Shown one piece after another: positions 1-8,808 of a DNA stretch of 64,000 nucleotides; position 1 is the first letter of the stretch; each line of letters opens with the position of its first letter. The notes beneath the pieces are model-generated. The model saw only the letters and a program-made list of their open reading frames with translations. It was not told where the DNA came from and did not search any database. Source of the DNA: Edwardsiella anguillarum ET080813 (GTDB taxonomy: Bacteria; Pseudomonadota; Gammaproteobacteria; Enterobacterales; Enterobacteriaceae); contig NZ_CP006664.1 in NCBI RefSeq assembly GCF_000264765.2, positions 1,612,001-1,676,000 on the forward strand. The letters are read 5' to 3'. The translations under genes and the position numbers were made by a program.

Positions 1-118
1 TGGCCAGGTTTACTGTTAAGTCAGCGTTCGATTTATCGGCCACAGGGACAAAAACTTGAGCCAGATCACACAATAAAACAAATCAGCGGCGTATAGACAG
101 GGAAAAAGAGGATAGGCA

Positions 119-157
119 GCGCGGCCGCGGAAGGAATCGGCGCCGCCGCGGCCGCGC
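119..157 (-). terminator. GC-rich hairpin downstream of the proC-type gene
   Basis: A perfect 12-bp inverted repeat (arms 119-130 and 146-157, all G/C) with a 15-nt loop lies just past the stop codon of the reductase gene. On the minus strand it is followed some nucleotides later by a short T-rich stretch, so it may act as a transcription terminator. The T tract is not directly abutting, which lowers confidence. Confidence 0.5.
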
Positions 158-174
158 CGGGGAGACCGCCCTGC

Positions 175-984
175 TCAGCGGCGGCTCATCGCCTCCGACT
201 TCGCGATACAGCGGGAGATGGCCTCGATCACCGACGCGCGCATGCCGTTCTCCTCCAGCGCGGCCACGGCCTCAATGGTCGTACCGCCCGGCGAACACAC
301 CATATCCTTCAGCTCCGCCGGATGCGTACCGGTTTCCAGCACCATCTTTGCAGCGCCCATCACCGCCTGGGCCGCAAACTGATAGGCCTGAGCCCGCGGC
401 ATCCCGGCGCGAACCGCCGCATCGGCCATGGCCTCGATAAACATGAACACATAGGCTGGTGACGATCCGCTCACCCCGACCACGGCGTGGATCAGCGACT
501 CCGGCACGACCTCCGCCCGCCCGAAGCTGCGGAACAAGGCGACGATCCGGGCGCACTCTTCGGCGCTGACTCGCCCGTTCGGGGTGATGGATGACATGCC
601 AGCATTGACCAGCGAGGGCGTGTTGGGCATAACCCGAATCACCTTCTGCTGCGCAGGCAGACCCTCCTGGAGAGTCTCAAGCGTCACGCCGGCCGCAATA
701 GAGACGACGATCGTCTCGGCCCGCAAACTCCCGTTAATCTCCTCCAGCAACGTACGCATCCCACTGGGCTTGACGCCCAGCACCACGATATCCACCGCGG
801 CGGCCAGCGCCGGCGCACCGGCGGCCGCGCCGACGCCATATTCATCGACAATCGCCCTGACGCTGTCAGCGGTTCGGTTATACACCAGAATATCCTGCGG
901 CCGCGCAAACTGACTGGCCAGCAGCCCCCCCAGAATGGCCCGGCCCATGTTGCCGCAGCCAATAAACCCGATTTTCTGCTCCAC
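175..984 (-). CDS. proC: pyrroline-5-carboxylate reductase
   Basis: This enzyme reduces 1-pyrroline-5-carboxylate to proline with NAD(P)H in the cytoplasm, the last step of proline synthesis. The 269-residue product has the family length. The Rossmann glycine motif GCGNMG is at residues 9-14, a MPNTPSLVNAG block at 119-129, the SGSSPAY signature at 172-178 and DMVCSPGGTTIEA at 227-239, all very close to E. coli ProC. The start is GTG (982-984), with GGAGG five bases upstream. It stands alone; in E. coli proC has other neighbours, so this could be the only copy moved or a second one, which this window cannot decide. Confidence 0.93.
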   Translation of the reverse strand: MEQKIGFIGCGNMGRAILGGLLASQFARPQDILVYNRTADSVRAIVDEYGVGAAAGAPALAAAVDIVVLGVKPSGMRTLLEEINGSLRAETIVVSIAAGVTLETLQEGLPAQQKVIRVMPNTPSLVNAGMSSITPNGRVSAEECARIVALFRSFGRAEVVPESLIHAVVGVSGSSPAYVFMFIEAMADAAVRAGMPRAQAYQFAAQAVMGAAKMVLETGTHPAELKDMVCSPGGTTIEAVAALEENGMRASVIEAISRCIAKSEAMSRR

Positions 985-1560
985 ACAACCTCCAGCCCAG
1001 TATTCATCATTAAGACAGGCGCGCCCGATGCAGCCGGCACCCTGGTGTCAGCCTACCACCAAGCGCCGTGGAAAAATATGCCACCCGATGCCCCTTACAC
1101 GCGTAAATATTGGAAAACAGGTCGCCCGACGTAGTCTAAAAATAATATTGTCAAATAATACGGTGATAAATACGCACATCCCGGGCTACGCAAAGATAAC
1201 TCCACATTTTCTTTAATCGGCGGGGAATAACCGGACGCTAGCGGATGCTCCTGTAACAACGCGGAATACCCATCAGGACGAGAATAGAATCCATAATAAA
1301 TTGAATCGACCGAAATATCTGTTTAGCCATCAAGAGGGTGGGGTAGCACGCTCGGAATGGCGCGGGGCGGTCGCGTATGCGTATGTCTGAATCGCTTCGC
1401 CGTTCTGCCGGAGAAGGATGGCGCCATGGCCGATCAGTGCGTCGGGATACCTGCGCCAGCCGAGGATTCCGGATCTCGGTTTTGCCACGAAAGTGTCTGT
1501 ACTGTCAGGATGATGCGAACCTGATCCCGTTATTCTGCCAACGTCCGATTGCGTCAGCCC
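985..1560. other. non-coding stretch upstream of proC
   Basis: No convincing gene is visible here. The overlapping open frames on both strands at about 1330-1790 have no family resemblance and contradict each other. The region ends in what looks like a transposase remnant at about 1561-1628. Confidence 0.5.
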
Positions 1561-1566
1561 CATGGT

Positions 1567-1628
1567 TCATGGAAAACGTCTTTAGCCGAATCGATGCCAA
1601 TAATGTTAACGCTCACGATGGCCGCTCC
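1567..1628 (-). pseudogene. IS110-family transposase 5' remnant
   Basis: Read on the minus strand, a GTG-started frame gives a 20-residue peptide beginning MSVNIIGIDSAKDVFH and then a stop. The GIDxAKxxF pattern is typical of the N-terminus of IS110/IS1111-type DEDD transposases, whose first catalytic aspartate lies in that motif. Nothing recognisable of the rest of the protein follows in any frame. I take it as a short leftover; so short a match could also be chance. Confidence 0.35.
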
Positions 1629-1678
1629 GCTCAATTAGTGACGGTTTATCGCCCCACGGTGACACCAGAGAAGGGAAA

Positions 1679-1715
1679 GGAGGGCGACCACGCTATCAAT
1701 AGCGTCGCTCCCTCC
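1679..1715 (-). terminator. rho-independent-type hairpin after idi
   Basis: A long imperfect stem (outer arms 1679-1687 and 1705-1715 with a one-base bulge; inner CGCTA/TAGCG arms 1691-1695 and 1700-1704) starts 12 bases after the idi stop. On the minus strand it is followed by a mixed C/T-rich run. Confidence 0.6.
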
Positions 1716-1726
1716 CCCACAAAGAC

Positions 1727-2248
1727 TCAGCGCAGATGCACCGCGGCATGCTGCAAAACCGGCGTCAGGCACGCCCGGAACCACGGCGTATAGTAGTCTG
1801 GCTGCTGCGCCATATGCCGTAGGATCGCCGTCGGCTCACGAAACACAAAGGCGTCCGCCTCGGCCAGGTTCAGCTGAGGCATCCGATCGCTCTGGCCGAT
1901 AAAAACGTGGGTTAACTCATGCTCCGTCAGTCCCTGCCCGACATCAACCCGATAGCGCAACGTCAGCCCAGGAGTCAGATCGCACTGCATCCCCATCTCT
2001 TCCTGCAGCCGGCGCGCCGCCGCGCGCTCGACAGATTCGCCCGGCAACGGATGACTGCAGCAGGTATTACTCCACTGCCCGCCGGCATGGTACTTATCGG
2101 CGGCGCGGCGCTGCAGCAGCAGCTCGCCGCGCGCATTGAAGATATAGACAGACAGCGCGCGATGCAGACACCCCTGACGGTGCGCCGCCAGCTTTTCCAT
2201 ATGCCCCTGCACGACGTCATACTCATCGACCAGAACAACCTCAATCAC
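1727..2248 (-). CDS. idi: isopentenyl-diphosphate delta-isomerase (type I)
   Basis: Idi interconverts isopentenyl diphosphate and dimethylallyl diphosphate, the two isoprenoid building blocks, in the cytosol. The 173-residue protein has the type I layout: Nudix fold with a CCSHP motif at 63-67 (Cys64 aligns with the catalytic Cys of E. coli Idi), a Nudix-like helix around GESVERAAARRLQEE (70-84) and the EHE metal/acid motif at 109-111. An open frame continues upstream to 2293, but the GTG at 2246-2248 (MIEVVLVDEYD) matches the family N-terminus and has GGAG upstream. It has no operon partner. Confidence 0.92.
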   Translation of the reverse strand: MIEVVLVDEYDVVQGHMEKLAAHRQGCLHRALSVYIFNARGELLLQRRAADKYHAGGQWSNTCCSHPLPGESVERAAARRLQEEMGMQCDLTPGLTLRYRVDVGQGLTEHELTHVFIGQSDRMPQLNLAEADAFVFREPTAILRHMAQQPDYYTPWFRACLTPVLQHAAVHLR

Positions 2249-2527
2249 CCCTTTTTCTCCCCAACACACCCTAGAAACCGGGCGACACGCCAAGCCCGCG
2301 TGAGCGCGCGCCGTCCGAGCATGGCTACCATACCCGATCGCATCCAGGCTTTTTAGCCCCCGAAAACACTTTAGCCATAAAAATCTGATCCACTGAGGTC
2401 ATCATGCTGCGATCGCCGCACCTCACGGAGACGAGATAGGCTGGGGAGGATGACAGAAAAGGAGACGGCGGATGAGCGGGAGAAAGGGACGACATCCTTG
2501 TCGGCGACATCGGACTAAAAGGGACAG

Positions 2528-3292
2528 CTATGACAGCATGGCGCCATCCCGGTAACGGTGTACATAGTTCAGCGGCGTCACTCCATAATACTCTTTGAAT
2601 ACGGAAATAAAGTAAGAGGTACTGCTATAGCCGCACAGCGTCGATACCTGAGATATATTCTTATTAAAAACCAACAGCTGCTCCACAGCATAGCGCATAC
2701 GGCAATCGGTCACGATTTTACTGTAGCTGGTCTGTTCATTTTTTAATTTCTTCTTCAACGAACTCGGGCTCAGACACAGGCAGCTAGCGACCGTCGTCAA
2801 GCTCCATGTCTTATGAATATCGCTCTGAATGATGTTGTATACATTCGCGCTAATATTATTACGAACCATTCTCATTAAGAATGGAATAAAGCTTCTATTA
2901 TTAAGAAAAATGGATAGAGCGGCAAACGTCAGCGAGCGCTTACGCTCAAACTCGATTTCATCGGCATCCCGCATCACCGAGTGGTAGGCGGCCTCACGGA
3001 ATACATGGGGCGTACGGCAAGGCTCTATCATATAGGGCGGAAATCCACGCGATACCGGCGTATAGTGAGTGAGATCTTTCTTTAAAAAATGCAAATAGTC
3101 TTTTATTAGATCGCGGGAAATATAGAGAATAAGAGAGGAGTCAAGCGTAGAAAAATCAATTGAATCATTTTCAATGGAAACTAACATCAGATTATTTGCA
3201 GCAAACTTGACGACATCCCCCTCGCAAAATCTAACGTCTGTATCTTTCTCTGTTAAAACTATCGCACAACACTCATCACAGCAAAGTTTCAT
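2528..3292 (-). CDS. AraC/XylS-family transcriptional regulator (GadX/AppY-like)
   Basis: A 254-residue DNA-binding regulator. The C-terminal part (about residues 150-250) is a double helix-turn-helix AraC domain, with an SLTTVASCLCLSPSSLKKKL first helix pair and an ISQVSTLCGYSSTSYFISVFK second one, ending in GVTPLNYV. The Cys-rich N-terminus (CCDECC near the start) and middle part are not assignable; the whole resembles the GadX/AppY/AdiY/RegA group of stress and virulence regulators. I use the ATG at 3290-3292, with AGGATG upstream, over the TTG at 3335-3337, which lacks a well-placed ribosome site. Base composition is AT-rich compared with the backbone, suggesting transfer. Its targets are unknown. 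Confidence 0.85.
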   Translation of the reverse strand: MKLCCDECCAIVLTEKDTDVRFCEGDVVKFAANNLMLVSIENDSIDFSTLDSSLILYISRDLIKDYLHFLKKDLTHYTPVSRGFPPYMIEPCRTPHVFREAAYHSVMRDADEIEFERKRSLTFAALSIFLNNRSFIPFLMRMVRNNISANVYNIIQSDIHKTWSLTTVASCLCLSPSSLKKKLKNEQTSYSKIVTDCRMRYAVEQLLVFNKNISQVSTLCGYSSTSYFISVFKEYYGVTPLNYVHRYRDGAMLS

Positions 3293-4091
3293 AGCAGAAC
3301 ATCCTACATAAATGTAAAAATGCCTTATCAAAGCCAAACCCTAACGATTGAATAAGGCATAAACAGAGGTATAAATCTGACATCCAATGCCAAAACAAAA
3401 TACCGAATTATGCCGTGATTTCAATACGGCGCACGCAATATCAATGTATCATTATCTTTACGCTATTATATAAATAGAGACATTTCTATCGAAAAATGAA
3501 CTTTTTTCGCTAAAAAACATATTTTTTAAGAACGATTATTTATATAAAAATGAAAAAAGCGCGGAGATAACCCCGCGCAATCATTACTTTGCTATTATTG
3601 TGCTACGATGTCTTTGCTACATTATCGTCAGAGAAATACCGACAATAATCCGTTATTACGCAGGAACAACGGTAAACGTCCGTCATCTGCCAATGGTCAT
3701 CGCGATGCCGCACTTCGGACGATGATCACGGCTCCCGCGCGAAAATGGCATGGCATAATATTATTCATCGATAAGTCATATCAGAAAAAAAAATGACGTG
3801 ACGAAATCATATTATGCGTTACTTCTTTTATTATCATTCAGGCACAGGGCTAATGCAATGCCATGTCTCAACGCATGTTCAGTGAAAAATCAGATATATC
3901 AATGTATTGTATGGAGAAGATGGCTAATCAACGATGAGATTTACTCTCAATGGCTATTTTTTTAGCTGATCATGCTATTTCACCGGTGCCGTTAGCGCCA
4001 TCCGGCGCATCGCTTTACCTTCGCGATCGACAGGCCAGACACCGTATCACGTACGGTGACACGGTGTCTTAGGCGCTACGTAACGCCTCAC
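3293..4091. other. 800-bp AT-rich gap with no clear gene
   Basis: No convincing protein gene is seen between the AraC-type regulator and the UspF-like gene. It holds the regulator's AT-rich upstream region (about 3340-3550), an orphan terminator-like hairpin at 3553-3578, and a hairpin-rich stretch at 4040-4090 just after the stress gene. A 62-codon frame at 3608-3796 (+) has no ribosome site or recognisable sequence. Confidence 0.5.
3553..3578 (-). terminator. orphan rho-independent terminator
   Basis: GCGCGG (3559-3564) and CCGCGC (3573-3578) pair around an 8-nt loop. On the minus strand the stem is followed directly by six T, then C and further T. The next gene upstream on that strand ends 514 bases away, so the terminator either ends a long 3' UTR or closes an unrecognised small RNA. 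Confidence 0.65.
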
Positions 4092-4520
4092 TCAGCGGAT
4101 CACCAGCACATTGGTCTTAGCATGGCGCACAATCGCCGCCGCATTGGAGCCCAGTAGATAGGTCTTCACGCTGGGGCGATGAGAGCCAACCACGATCAGA
4201 TCGGCCCCCATCTCTTCTGCCTGCTGCAGCGCCTCATCGCGCGGCGTCCCGAAGCGGATAGTATATGACATACGCTCACGCGGCAGATCGATACTATCGA
4301 TCAGCGTCAGCAGTTTCTCCTCTGCATTAGCGACGGCCTTGTTCTCAAACTCTTTAATACCAAATGAGTAGGCGGTGACAAACGCCTGGGCATCCGGCAG
4401 CACATACAGGAAATGCACTTCGGCATCCGTCAGCTTTGCCATATAAATCACATGCTCCAATGCGTTCTGCGTCAGTACATCCTCTTCGATATCGACAGGT
4501 ACCAAAATATTCTTGTACAT
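4092..4520 (-). CDS. uspF: universal stress protein, UspF-like
   Basis: A 142-residue single-domain Usp protein. It begins MYKNILVPVDI, the usual first strand, and carries the ATP-binding-type loop GSHRPSVKTYLLGSNA near the C-terminus, characteristic of the UspF/UspG subgroup (E. coli UspF is about the same length). Members are cytoplasmic and linked to stress resistance and, for UspF, adhesion; that role is family knowledge only. The ATG at 4518-4520 is preceded by AGGAGGGGG; an in-frame extension to 4547 is not needed. It has no operon neighbours. Confidence 0.85.
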   Translation of the reverse strand: MYKNILVPVDIEEDVLTQNALEHVIYMAKLTDAEVHFLYVLPDAQAFVTAYSFGIKEFENKAVANAEEKLLTLIDSIDLPRERMSYTIRFGTPRDEALQQAEEMGADLIVVGSHRPSVKTYLLGSNAAAIVRHAKTNVLVIR

Positions 4521-4547
4521 CGTAACCCCCTCCTGGCTCACTCTCAA

Positions 4548-5214
4548 AGCACGTCATGTCCCGCACGAGCCACGCTCACCGGCGCCAGCCGGTCACGCAC
4601 CCGGTGCTATGGCCCCTCAGTGCAGCATACTGCCAGATAAGAATAGACAGAATTAATTCACCGCGCTTTTGTGAGATACCACAGAGTCTGGCGATCGTTT
4701 TCGGCCGGGCAGTGGCGTCCTGGGGGTATGCCTATGCCGCCGGCCGGGGATGTTGCCCAGACGAGAGAGAACGCCGCGAAATAACCGCCCCGCGATGTCA
4801 TAAGCACCGCCCCTGCTCCGAGCATTGGCAAAAGGTCTCCCCAATCGAGTGAACCCCATTTACTTTCACTTTACGAATAAGCAAGTAGGACGCCCGGCCA
4901 ACGACAAATAATAAAAACAAAATGAAAGCAAAATTATTTTACTCTTTCTCCTTTATTTCTCCATTTTTCATTATAAGCGGTGCCTTTATGAATAAAGTAT
5001 GGAGTGCTAAAACACAGAACACCTTTTTATTTTTATTGCACCATCTTTGCATATCGCCTTAACATTTTGTGCCGCACGTTACGTTAAAATAGAGGGGAGA
5101 CAGCACAAAAAACACACGCTATAATCGACAGTAAATAATATAGGGAATTTAAATGCTCATGATGAGCAGGGCATTTTACGCTAGAAATACCTAATGGGTT
5201 AATCGGAGTCCATC
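4548..5214. other. 670-bp gap without a recognised gene
   Basis: GC-rich to about 4850, then strongly AT-rich (about 4860-5150) leading into the small lipoprotein gene. No protein family or RNA is recognised. The AT-rich part is a likely promoter region for the gene at 5215. Confidence 0.5.
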
Positions 5215-5361
5215 ATGAAATATATCATCTTATTGATTGCCACACTGATATTAAGCGGCTGCGCACATACCCCGGCGGTGCATAATCATAACGCCGGCAA
5301 CCTGGCCGACTGCGGCCTGTGTACCTACAACGACACCTTCTACACCGATTTTGATGAGTAA
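5215..5361 (+). CDS. small lipoprotein with a CxxC pair
   Basis: A 48-codon gene. It starts MKYIILLIATLILSGC, a classic lipoprotein signal peptide with the lipobox LSGC and the lipidated Cys at residue 16. The mature part would be 33 residues, with a histidine/asparagine-rich stretch (HNHN, 23-26), a CGLC motif (33-36) and an acidic aromatic tail ending DFDE. The ATG is preceded by CGGAG at a normal distance. Function is unknown: I recognise no family. Residue 17 is Ala and position +2 is not Asp, so outer-membrane sorting is expected by the Lol rule. Confidence 0.7.
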   Translation: MKYIILLIATLILSGCAHTPAVHNHNAGNLADCGLCTYNDTFYTDFDE

Positions 5362-5505
5362 TATCCGCGGGTCAGCGATGACCGGCGCCTCCCACGGTCC
5401 TGTGCGAGAGCTGCCGCGCAGCACGGTAAACACACCGAGCCACATCCGCACAATGGGCTTTCTACGGCGTCAGTTTCGCTGCGACGACGCTAGCTCACCG
5501 TCAGT

Positions 5506-6708
5506 TCAGCCGGTGCGGCGGCGATGCGCCATTCCAGCCAGCATCACCCACAGAGCGGCACTTACTGGGATCAGCGATCCCCACAGTACGGCATGCCAGC
5601 CGGCGCGATTCAACAGCACGCCGGATAAGAAAGAGCCAACGATCATCAGGCTAAAAATAGTAAAGTCATTCAGCGACTGCACCCGTATCCGCTCCTCCGG
5701 GCGATGATAGTTGAGCAGATTGGCCGAGGCGCCGGTAAATCCTAGGCTCCAGCCTAGCCCCAACAGGATTAGCGACAGCCAATAGTGCATGACCTCCTGA
5801 CCTGAAAATCCCATCAGGATAGCCAACAGCGTGATCGCCAGCCCTGCCGTACTAATAGACTCCGCGCCAAAGCGGTTGATCAGCCTGCCGGTAATAAATC
5901 CAGGGGTATACATAGCGATCACATGCCACTGAATACCGAGCGTCGATGCGTGCAGGGAAAGCCCGTGCATATGCATAGAGAGTGGCGCGGCCGTCATCAG
6001 AAAATTCATTACCGTATAGGAGACCGCAGCGCAAAATACCGTACGTATGAGCCCGGGCTGACGGGCAATACTGCGCAGCGATCGACGCATCGCCGGCGCC
6101 GGCGCGCTGACGGGAGGGACCGTCACGCGGTATAATACCAGCGCTGCCGTCGCGGCGGCCAACGCCTGAGCGATAAAGGCGGCGACCAGCGGATACGTAG
6201 GCCACAGCGCGAGGGATCCACCGATCAGACTAGGCCCGAGAACCCCCGCCGCCACCCCTCCCGCCATCACCAGTGACATCGCCAGCGCGCGCCGCTCCGG
6301 CCCAACGCCATCGGCCGCGGCAAAACGAAACGAAAGGGTCACCGCAGCATAGGCTCCCCCCATCGGCGCCGCCAGGCAAAACAATTCAAAAGAGGCGATG
6401 AATACGGCCAGCGCAGCCGTCAGACCCGCCAGCGTTCCCAGCGCCGTGCCCACCATAAACGCCGCTTTGCGCCCACGTTGCTTAGCCAAATAGCCAAAGG
6501 GCAAGATACAGGCCGCCATGCCGGTCACAAACAGCGTGATCGGCAGCGTCGACAGCGTGTCATGAGGCGCCAGCCGCTGGCCGACAATCGCCCCGATCGC
6601 ATAAAACACTACCGAATTCGCCCCGGCCAGCGCCTGCGCCGCCGCGAGGCAGAGGATATTTTTATTCTGCTGCCGCAGGGAGAGCGTCACGCCAATAGGA
6701 TTATCCAT
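5506..6708 (-). CDS. MFS transporter
   Basis: A 400-residue inner-membrane protein with about 12 hydrophobic segments. A cytoplasmic loop after the second helix reads GYLAKQRGRKAAF, the MFS signature between helices 2 and 3. The overall pattern (NILCLAAAQALAGANSVVFYAIG at the start) recalls the group that includes the riboflavin importer RfnT, but no FMN riboswitch is visible upstream, so substrate and direction are open. The start is ATG 6706-6708 or the GTG one codon before; AGGTGGGG lies immediately upstream. It is transcribed alone, with the promoter presumably in the AT-rich 6712-6800 stretch. Confidence 0.85.
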   Translation of the reverse strand: MDNPIGVTLSLRQQNKNILCLAAAQALAGANSVVFYAIGAIVGQRLAPHDTLSTLPITLFVTGMAACILPFGYLAKQRGRKAAFMVGTALGTLAGLTAALAVFIASFELFCLAAPMGGAYAAVTLSFRFAAADGVGPERRALAMSLVMAGGVAAGVLGPSLIGGSLALWPTYPLVAAFIAQALAAATAALVLYRVTVPPVSAPAPAMRRSLRSIARQPGLIRTVFCAAVSYTVMNFLMTAAPLSMHMHGLSLHASTLGIQWHVIAMYTPGFITGRLINRFGAESISTAGLAITLLAILMGFSGQEVMHYWLSLILLGLGWSLGFTGASANLLNYHRPEERIRVQSLNDFTIFSLMIVGSFLSGVLLNRAGWHAVLWGSLIPVSAALWVMLAGMAHRRRTG

Positions 6709-6990
6709 CACCCCACCTATAAAATTTAATGCAGTAAATGTTTATGACATAACATATAAATATGCCGCCCTCTCTTCCCGCAAATAAAGATAATAGCCGA
6801 GGTGATATAACAATAGGTGACAGACGGTGCGCTGAAGCAGACAGCTAATTCCGGCCCGGCGTGTGCAGCGTCATATTAGAGAGCGGTGTTAAATATTGCG
6901 TTGGCAATATAACTACTATTTATATCTTCACCGCCGCCGCGCGATATACTTAGCCCGGCACCGGATACACGATGCCAATCCGACGCACGA

Positions 6991-7335
6991 TCAATTGACC
7001 AGCGACGTCGCGGCCAGCGCCTTAACAAAATCACGCTTAATCAGAATATCCGAGATAAAGATCACCCGAACCGCCTCTCCCTGCTGAACGTACGCCGCAC
7101 GGAAACTCTGCGGTTTCAGCGCCACCTTATACTCCAGGATGGTAATCCCTTGATGCTTCAATCCCCAGGCGGCCTTAATCTTATGAGGACGTCGCTGGAT
7201 AATCTGCGGCAGCTCACGGTAAATATTGTCCCTAATCTCCACAGCCACCCTAGAAAACTTCTTAAAAAACGAGTAAATAGCGCTATTATCATCCAGCGTT
7301 ATCTCCATCTCTGGCTCAAAGAGATCATGACTCAT
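6991..7335 (-). CDS. RelE/HigB-like small protein (possible toxin)
   Basis: A 114-residue basic protein. The C-terminal half (KIKAAWGLKHQGITILEYKVAL, then FRAAYVQQGEAVRVIFIS and KRDFVKALA) has the alternating-strand pattern of RelE-superfamily toxins such as HigB/Gp49. The ATG at 7333-7335 has GGAGG upstream. No helix-turn-helix antitoxin gene is visible on either side, which is unusual because these toxins are normally paired. It resembles the neighbour at 7530-7937 in pattern, so the two may be diverged relatives. The family call is pattern-based and tentative. Confidence 0.5.
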   Translation of the reverse strand: MSHDLFEPEMEITLDDNSAIYSFFKKFSRVAVEIRDNIYRELPQIIQRRPHKIKAAWGLKHQGITILEYKVALKPQSFRAAYVQQGEAVRVIFISDILIKRDFVKALAATSLVN

Positions 7336-7529
7336 CTACTTGCCTCCACTCTACGGACTGCCGCCGCGCCGGTTTATCATGCCACTGCCAGAGAGGGTAG
7401 CGTGCTAGCGCCTGGGAATATATCGCTTTTCTCGCCGCGGAGCCAAAGGGAGACACGCGCTAAAACCGGCGAGTCTGTCCAATAGAGCCGTCAAGAGACA
7501 CAGACGCCTCCGCTCCATAGCGAAAAACG

Positions 7530-7937
7530 TTAGCGCCGACTTTCCAACGCTGACGGAAATAAAGGCATCAACTCCGCATTTGCACACACCGCGTCAAAGT
7601 GGCGTATCGCCGTTTCCGCCTCTTTTTTCGGCGTCCTCCGGGTTTTCTTCAGGAACGCATGCAACACCACCAGATCGTTATGGGCATCCAGCATAAACAG
7701 GAGTCGCGCCGACTCGGCGCCACAGTCAATTCGCAGTTTATAAATCGTGCCCTTATAGCCCCAGATCTTGGGATTTAAAATCTTGAGGCTGCGCACGCTG
7801 GGAATGGTATCCAATACGCTAAACGCCGTAAGCTTCTTCTGGATTGTACCCGCCAGCCGCTCTGATACATGACCAAGAAAATGCAAAATATACGCGCCAT
7901 CCACGCTACCTTTTGCCGCAAGACAGAGAATATTCAC
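7530..7937 (-). CDS. RelE/HigB (phage Gp49-like) toxin-type protein
   Basis: A 135-residue protein. The core KILNPKIWGYKGTIYKLRID, then SARLLFMLDAHNDLVVLHAFLKKTRRTPKKEAETA, is typical of the HigB/Gp49 branch of RelE-like mRNA interferases, including the late FLKKTRRTPKKE block. The start is GTG (7935-7937) with AGGAT about 12 bases upstream; this is an unusual start and the true one could differ. The C-terminal 25 residues extend past the usual domain. HigB-type toxins are normally followed by an Xre-type antitoxin; none is seen here, so it is either an orphan or regulates differently. Confidence 0.65.
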   Translation of the reverse strand: MNILCLAAKGSVDGAYILHFLGHVSERLAGTIQKKLTAFSVLDTIPSVRSLKILNPKIWGYKGTIYKLRIDCGAESARLLFMLDAHNDLVVLHAFLKKTRRTPKKEAETAIRHFDAVCANAELMPLFPSALESRR

Positions 7938-8007
7938 TCTACTTAGTATCCTATGCTGATGGTAGCCGAGTGCAGCCTTACTTTATTCTGCCATAAACGC
8001 GATACGG

Positions 8008-8808
8008 GACGCGGTTGAATAAATCGGAGATTGCCGACAGGATGGCTCCCGCGAGCACACCGCTTATGCGATACGCACGCTGTGCGGCCCAGCAATGTCA
8101 TCCGGTTTAGCACTTTGACTCACCCACCTGCGCGCCATAGCCCCGCAGGCTCAGATAACTGCCCAACAAGATTTTGATACGGAACATCGCTGTTTCTGCT
8201 ATTGGCTGTTTCTGCTATTGATCGACGGTGATAACTCACTTTCTTGTTCCAAACATCATTGCTACCGCTCAAGTGCTGGTTCGCCACGACATGGTTACGC
8301 TCCAGGCCAGTGTTGTGCACCGCTTCGCGGGGCGGGATGAGCGGCCGATTTTTTCCTCAGCAAGACATTCAGTAGCGCGTATCGTAAGCGCCAGCAGCCG
8401 ACGCCTTCCTGATTTTATGGTAAGTCTGGTTTATCTGCCCCGGAAGTGCCTGCGCACCTGTTGTAGCACTGAGCGATAAATCGGCACAGATAATCTCATG
8501 CATCGCACTGTCTGCAGCCAGATGAAGTTTCCCCCCCTTCGCCTGTCCTCCCCATGCTGTCAGACTTTCCATTCGCCGTCGCCGAAGACTTTCAGGCCGG
8601 AACAGTCGACGACCAGATGCGATATTTCACCGCGGGTTGGCGTTTTTATGCTGATGTTGATGTGCTTTGCCCGTTTGCTGACCAAAGAGTCGCCAGGACA
8701 GTGTAGCGGCAGGTCCATTAATCTAAAAATTGAATCAACGAAGTCTTGTAAAGCCCGGAGCGATAGGTTGAATACGCGCTTTATCATCAGGTCAGTAGTG
8801 ATAGCCAA
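8008..8808 (-). mobile_element. IS903-like (IS5 family) element remnant, left copy
   Basis: A minus-strand transposase remnant spread over several frames: LAITTDLMIKRVFNLSLRAL and SKRAKHINISIKTPTRGEIS from about 8808 down to 8560, then KLHLAADSAMHEIICADLSL (about 8370-8530), then IAETAMFRIKILLGSYLSL (about 8150-8210). These are consecutive blocks of the IS903/IS102 DDE transposase. A terminal inverted repeat resembling the IS903 end (GGTTGAATAAATC core) lies at 8008-8025, marking the downstream end. The 5' third of the transposase and the other end are missing; the break at about 8808 is fused in frame to an unrelated gene. Confidence 0.8.

Noticed and set aside
1330-1793. Overlapping frames on both strands (77 and 138 codons)
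   Set aside because: No ribosome sites and no recognisable protein sequence; they conflict with each other and with the idi terminator.
3608-3796. 62-codon plus-strand frame
   Set aside because: No ribosome site, low-complexity charged end, no family resemblance.
6709-6990. Possible FMN riboswitch before the RfnT-like MFS gene
   Set aside because: None of the conserved RFN element blocks could be found upstream of the start.
8195-8225. Short tandem repeat (TTTCTGCTATTGGCTG unit)
   Set aside because: Lies within the decayed transposase and looks like a simple duplication in dead sequence, not a CRISPR or regulatory repeat.
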